DNA of 8,460 nucleotides, taken from Bacteroidota bacterium. Lineage in GTDB: Bacteria > Bacteroidota > Bacteroidia > B-17B0 > Aurantibacillaceae. The stretch is taken from assembly GCA_025359355.1 (NCBI GenBank), contig JANYGR010000289.1, positions 1 through 8,460 of the forward strand, in the 5' to 3' direction. Shown here piece by piece: positions 7,073-8,460 of this stretch (positions are counted from its first letter, which is position 1; every line of letters begins with the position of its first letter). A program made the position numbers and the translations under genes. The notes beneath the pieces were generated by a model. That model searched no databases. It was given only the letters and a program-made list of their open reading frames with translations, and had not been told where the DNA came from.

Positions 7073-8221
7073 TTATGGAGAAACTATTTTTGGCTTACCG
7101 TTTATTTTCCCTTTAGAAATCAAATATAAAGTCAGTTTAATTAATAAATAAACTATAGTAAATACAATAGGTTCTGTGACATTAAAGAAAAAGTGGGTAC
7201 CACTATTTGGCATTAATAATTTCTGAAACAATCCCATTAAACTGAATGAATATATAATAGACGATAAGAATAAAGAAATTACATCGCTAAATATGTTTTC
7301 TATTTTAAACATTTTATGAATTAAAAAAATCATAATACCTACAATAAAAACGTAGAAAAAAATTCGAGAAGAGAGAAACAAAACTCCATTACCTTGATAC
7401 TCTTTTAATAAACTATAGGGCTGTGAATAATCAAAATACAAAGAAACGAAGTGAAATATAAACATTAAAAGAAAGAAGTAAAACCAAGCCAATTGCTTCT
7501 TTCGGAATAATACAAATAATATAAACAAAAATAAAATGGCTATTATAGAACACGAGATTTGAATAGAATAGTTTGCCCAAATCCTTGACTTATCATCATT
7601 TAGATTTTCCATTTTATATTCAATACCCCAATGTTTTTTTACATATTTCTCGATGGGTTCTAATCCTATACTAGTCCTTCGTTTATTCAGATTAATTTCA
7701 TCTTCAATTGGTGATAATTCATACTTCCCCGTGCTTTCATTTTTTCTTATTTGGCTTCCATATAATTGTTTTTTTCCTTGACTTAAAGCAACCCTATCTT
7801 CAAGTAAAGCCAATTCAACTCCATTGGCTTTCCCATTCTTTACAGCCTCGCGCATTATTGGTAAATATTTTTCTTGAGTCGTAGAATTTGAATGTTGAAT
7901 TACCAAAAACAAAGCAGAATTTCCTTTATTACCAATGGTATTAGCTCCTAACCATCCATATGTATCAATAATGTAGGTTACTTTAGCTAAATTAATTGCG
8001 TCTTGTTCTTTCATTAATTCAGAAACAATATCTCTTTGTTTTGATTTTTGATCTAATGATTTCGATGTATTGTTTTCAATTTCATCAAGTTGTATTCTAT
8101 ATTTTATATCATCAGCATAAATGCTGTCAAGTCGTAAAATAAGGGATTTATAAATACTTACTTGCGCAGCGCAAAATATATGAATTGTTGTAAAAAGTAA
8201 TACTAGAATTTTTTGTTTCAT
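7073..8221 (-). CDS. DUF6624 protein with five C-terminal membrane segments
   Basis: A 382-residue protein with a signal peptide (MKQKILVLLFTTIHIFCAAQ, residues 1-20). The segment from about 30 to 200 matches my recollection of the DUF6624 family: IIDTYGWLGANTIGNKG (84-100), LFLVIQHS (104-111), a Gln-rich turn leading to YLPIMREAVKNG, LALLEDRVALSQGKKQLYGSQ (137-157), then the RRTSIGLEPIEKY helix. The conserved polar residues (Asp86, Gln109, His110, Glu141, Asp142, Arg143, Gln152, Gln157) suggest an active or binding site, but the family's function is not established. Residues 217-239, 245-263, 279-301, 308-332 and 349-368 are five hydrophobic helices, placing the domain in the periplasm with a cytoplasmic basic tail (KGKINGKPK). 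It starts 34 bp after an ABC permease gene on the same strand, possibly co-transcribed, and ends 24 bp from the convergent hydrolase. Confidence 0.8.
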   Translation of the reverse strand: MKQKILVLLFTTIHIFCAAQVSIYKSLILRLDSIYADDIKYRIQLDEIENNTSKSLDQKSKQRDIVSELMKEQDAINLAKVTYIIDTYGWLGANTIGNKGNSALFLVIQHSNSTTQEKYLPIMREAVKNGKANGVELALLEDRVALSQGKKQLYGSQIRKNESTGKYELSPIEDEINLNKRRTSIGLEPIEKYVKKHWGIEYKMENLNDDKSRIWANYSIQISCSIIAILFLFILFVLFRKKQLAWFYFFLLMFIFHFVSLYFDYSQPYSLLKEYQGNGVLFLSSRIFFYVFIVGIMIFLIHKMFKIENIFSDVISLFLSSIIYSFSLMGLFQKLLMPNSGTHFFFNVTEPIVFTIVYLLIKLTLYLISKGKINGKPKIVSP

Positions 8222-8255
8222 TCAATTTTTCGTTTCCGAAAGCTAATAATAAATA

Positions 8256-8460
8256 TTACTCAAACCTCAAACTCTCAATAGGATCAAGCTGAGAGGCACG
8301 TTTGGCAGGGATATAACCGCTTATTAAGCCTACGATTAAGCAAATCACAAAGCCAAAAATAACCCAAAACCAAGGCATGAAAAAATCAGAACTCAAGTAA
8401 AGGGAAATCGCATTTGCCATGATGATTCCCATGAGTATTCCGAATACTCCGCCAATAAAG
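8256..8460 (-). CDS. ABC transporter permease, MacB/FtsX type, C-terminal fragment (5' end beyond window)
   Basis: Only the last 67 codons are present, read from 8459 down to a TAA at 8256-8258; the rest continues past the window edge. The fragment has two hydrophobic helices, GVFGILMGIIMANAISL and WFWVIFGFVICLIVGLISG, separated by a short loop. It ends in the hallmark tail of MacB-type permeases, GYIPAKRASQLDPIESLRFE, in which the Pro-Ala-x-x-Ala-x-x-x-x-Pro-x-Glu-Ser-Leu pattern follows the last helix. Such permeases pair with a LolD/MacB-like ATPase in the inner membrane and act in mechanotransmission, lipoprotein release or efflux; the subfamily cannot be decided from this tail. The DUF6624 gene follows on the same strand after 34 bp. 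Confidence 0.9.
   Translation of the reverse strand, partial: FIGGVFGILMGIIMANAISLYLSSDFFMPWFWVIFGFVICLIVGLISGYIPAKRASQLDPIESLRFE

Overview
The window looks like ordinary chromosomal DNA from a member of the Bacteroidota, probably a flavobacterial or sphingobacterial type. The evidence is AT-rich sequence, almost no Shine-Dalgarno motifs ahead of the starts, several signal peptides ending in the ...AQ pattern common in this phylum, a C-terminal type IX secretion (T9SS) sorting domain, a DUF2147 protein, and an intergenic palindromic repeat of a style frequent in these genomes. All intact genes end in TAA or TAG, so the genetic code is standard. No phage, transposase, CRISPR array, plasmid or defence gene was seen.

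Layout. Plus strand, 2-3138: a tight three-gene run made of the 3' part of an alkaline-phosphatase-superfamily phosphodiesterase fused to a TPR-like tail, a DHA1-type MFS transporter, and the sulfur acceptor SufE. Positions 3139-3302 separate convergent genes and carry a palindromic repeat followed by a second repeat-like tail. Minus strand, 4925-3303: a secreted kelch-repeat protein with a T9SS sorting domain, followed 15 bp later by a secreted DUF2147 protein. A 242-bp divergent spacer comes next. Plus strand, 5168-7048: a secreted alpha/beta hydrolase of the peptidase S15 / CocE / alpha-amino-acid ester hydrolase type, broken by one in-frame TAA at 5804-5806. Minus strand, 8460-7073: the last 67 codons of a MacB/FtsX-type ABC permease, then a DUF6624 protein with five C-terminal membrane segments.

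How the genes fit together. Much of the window is devoted to the cell envelope: a periplasmic or secreted hydrolase, a T9SS cargo protein, a small exported DUF2147 protein, a membrane-anchored DUF6624 protein and an ABC permease. SufE is the one clear housekeeping enzyme and sits away from any visible suf cluster. I find no undescribed multi-gene system. The observation most worth checking is the hydrolase: its reading frame continues without other damage across the premature stop, which separates the nucleophilic serine from the aspartate and histidine of the catalytic triad. Next are the DUF6624-plus-membrane architecture and the palindromic intergenic element.
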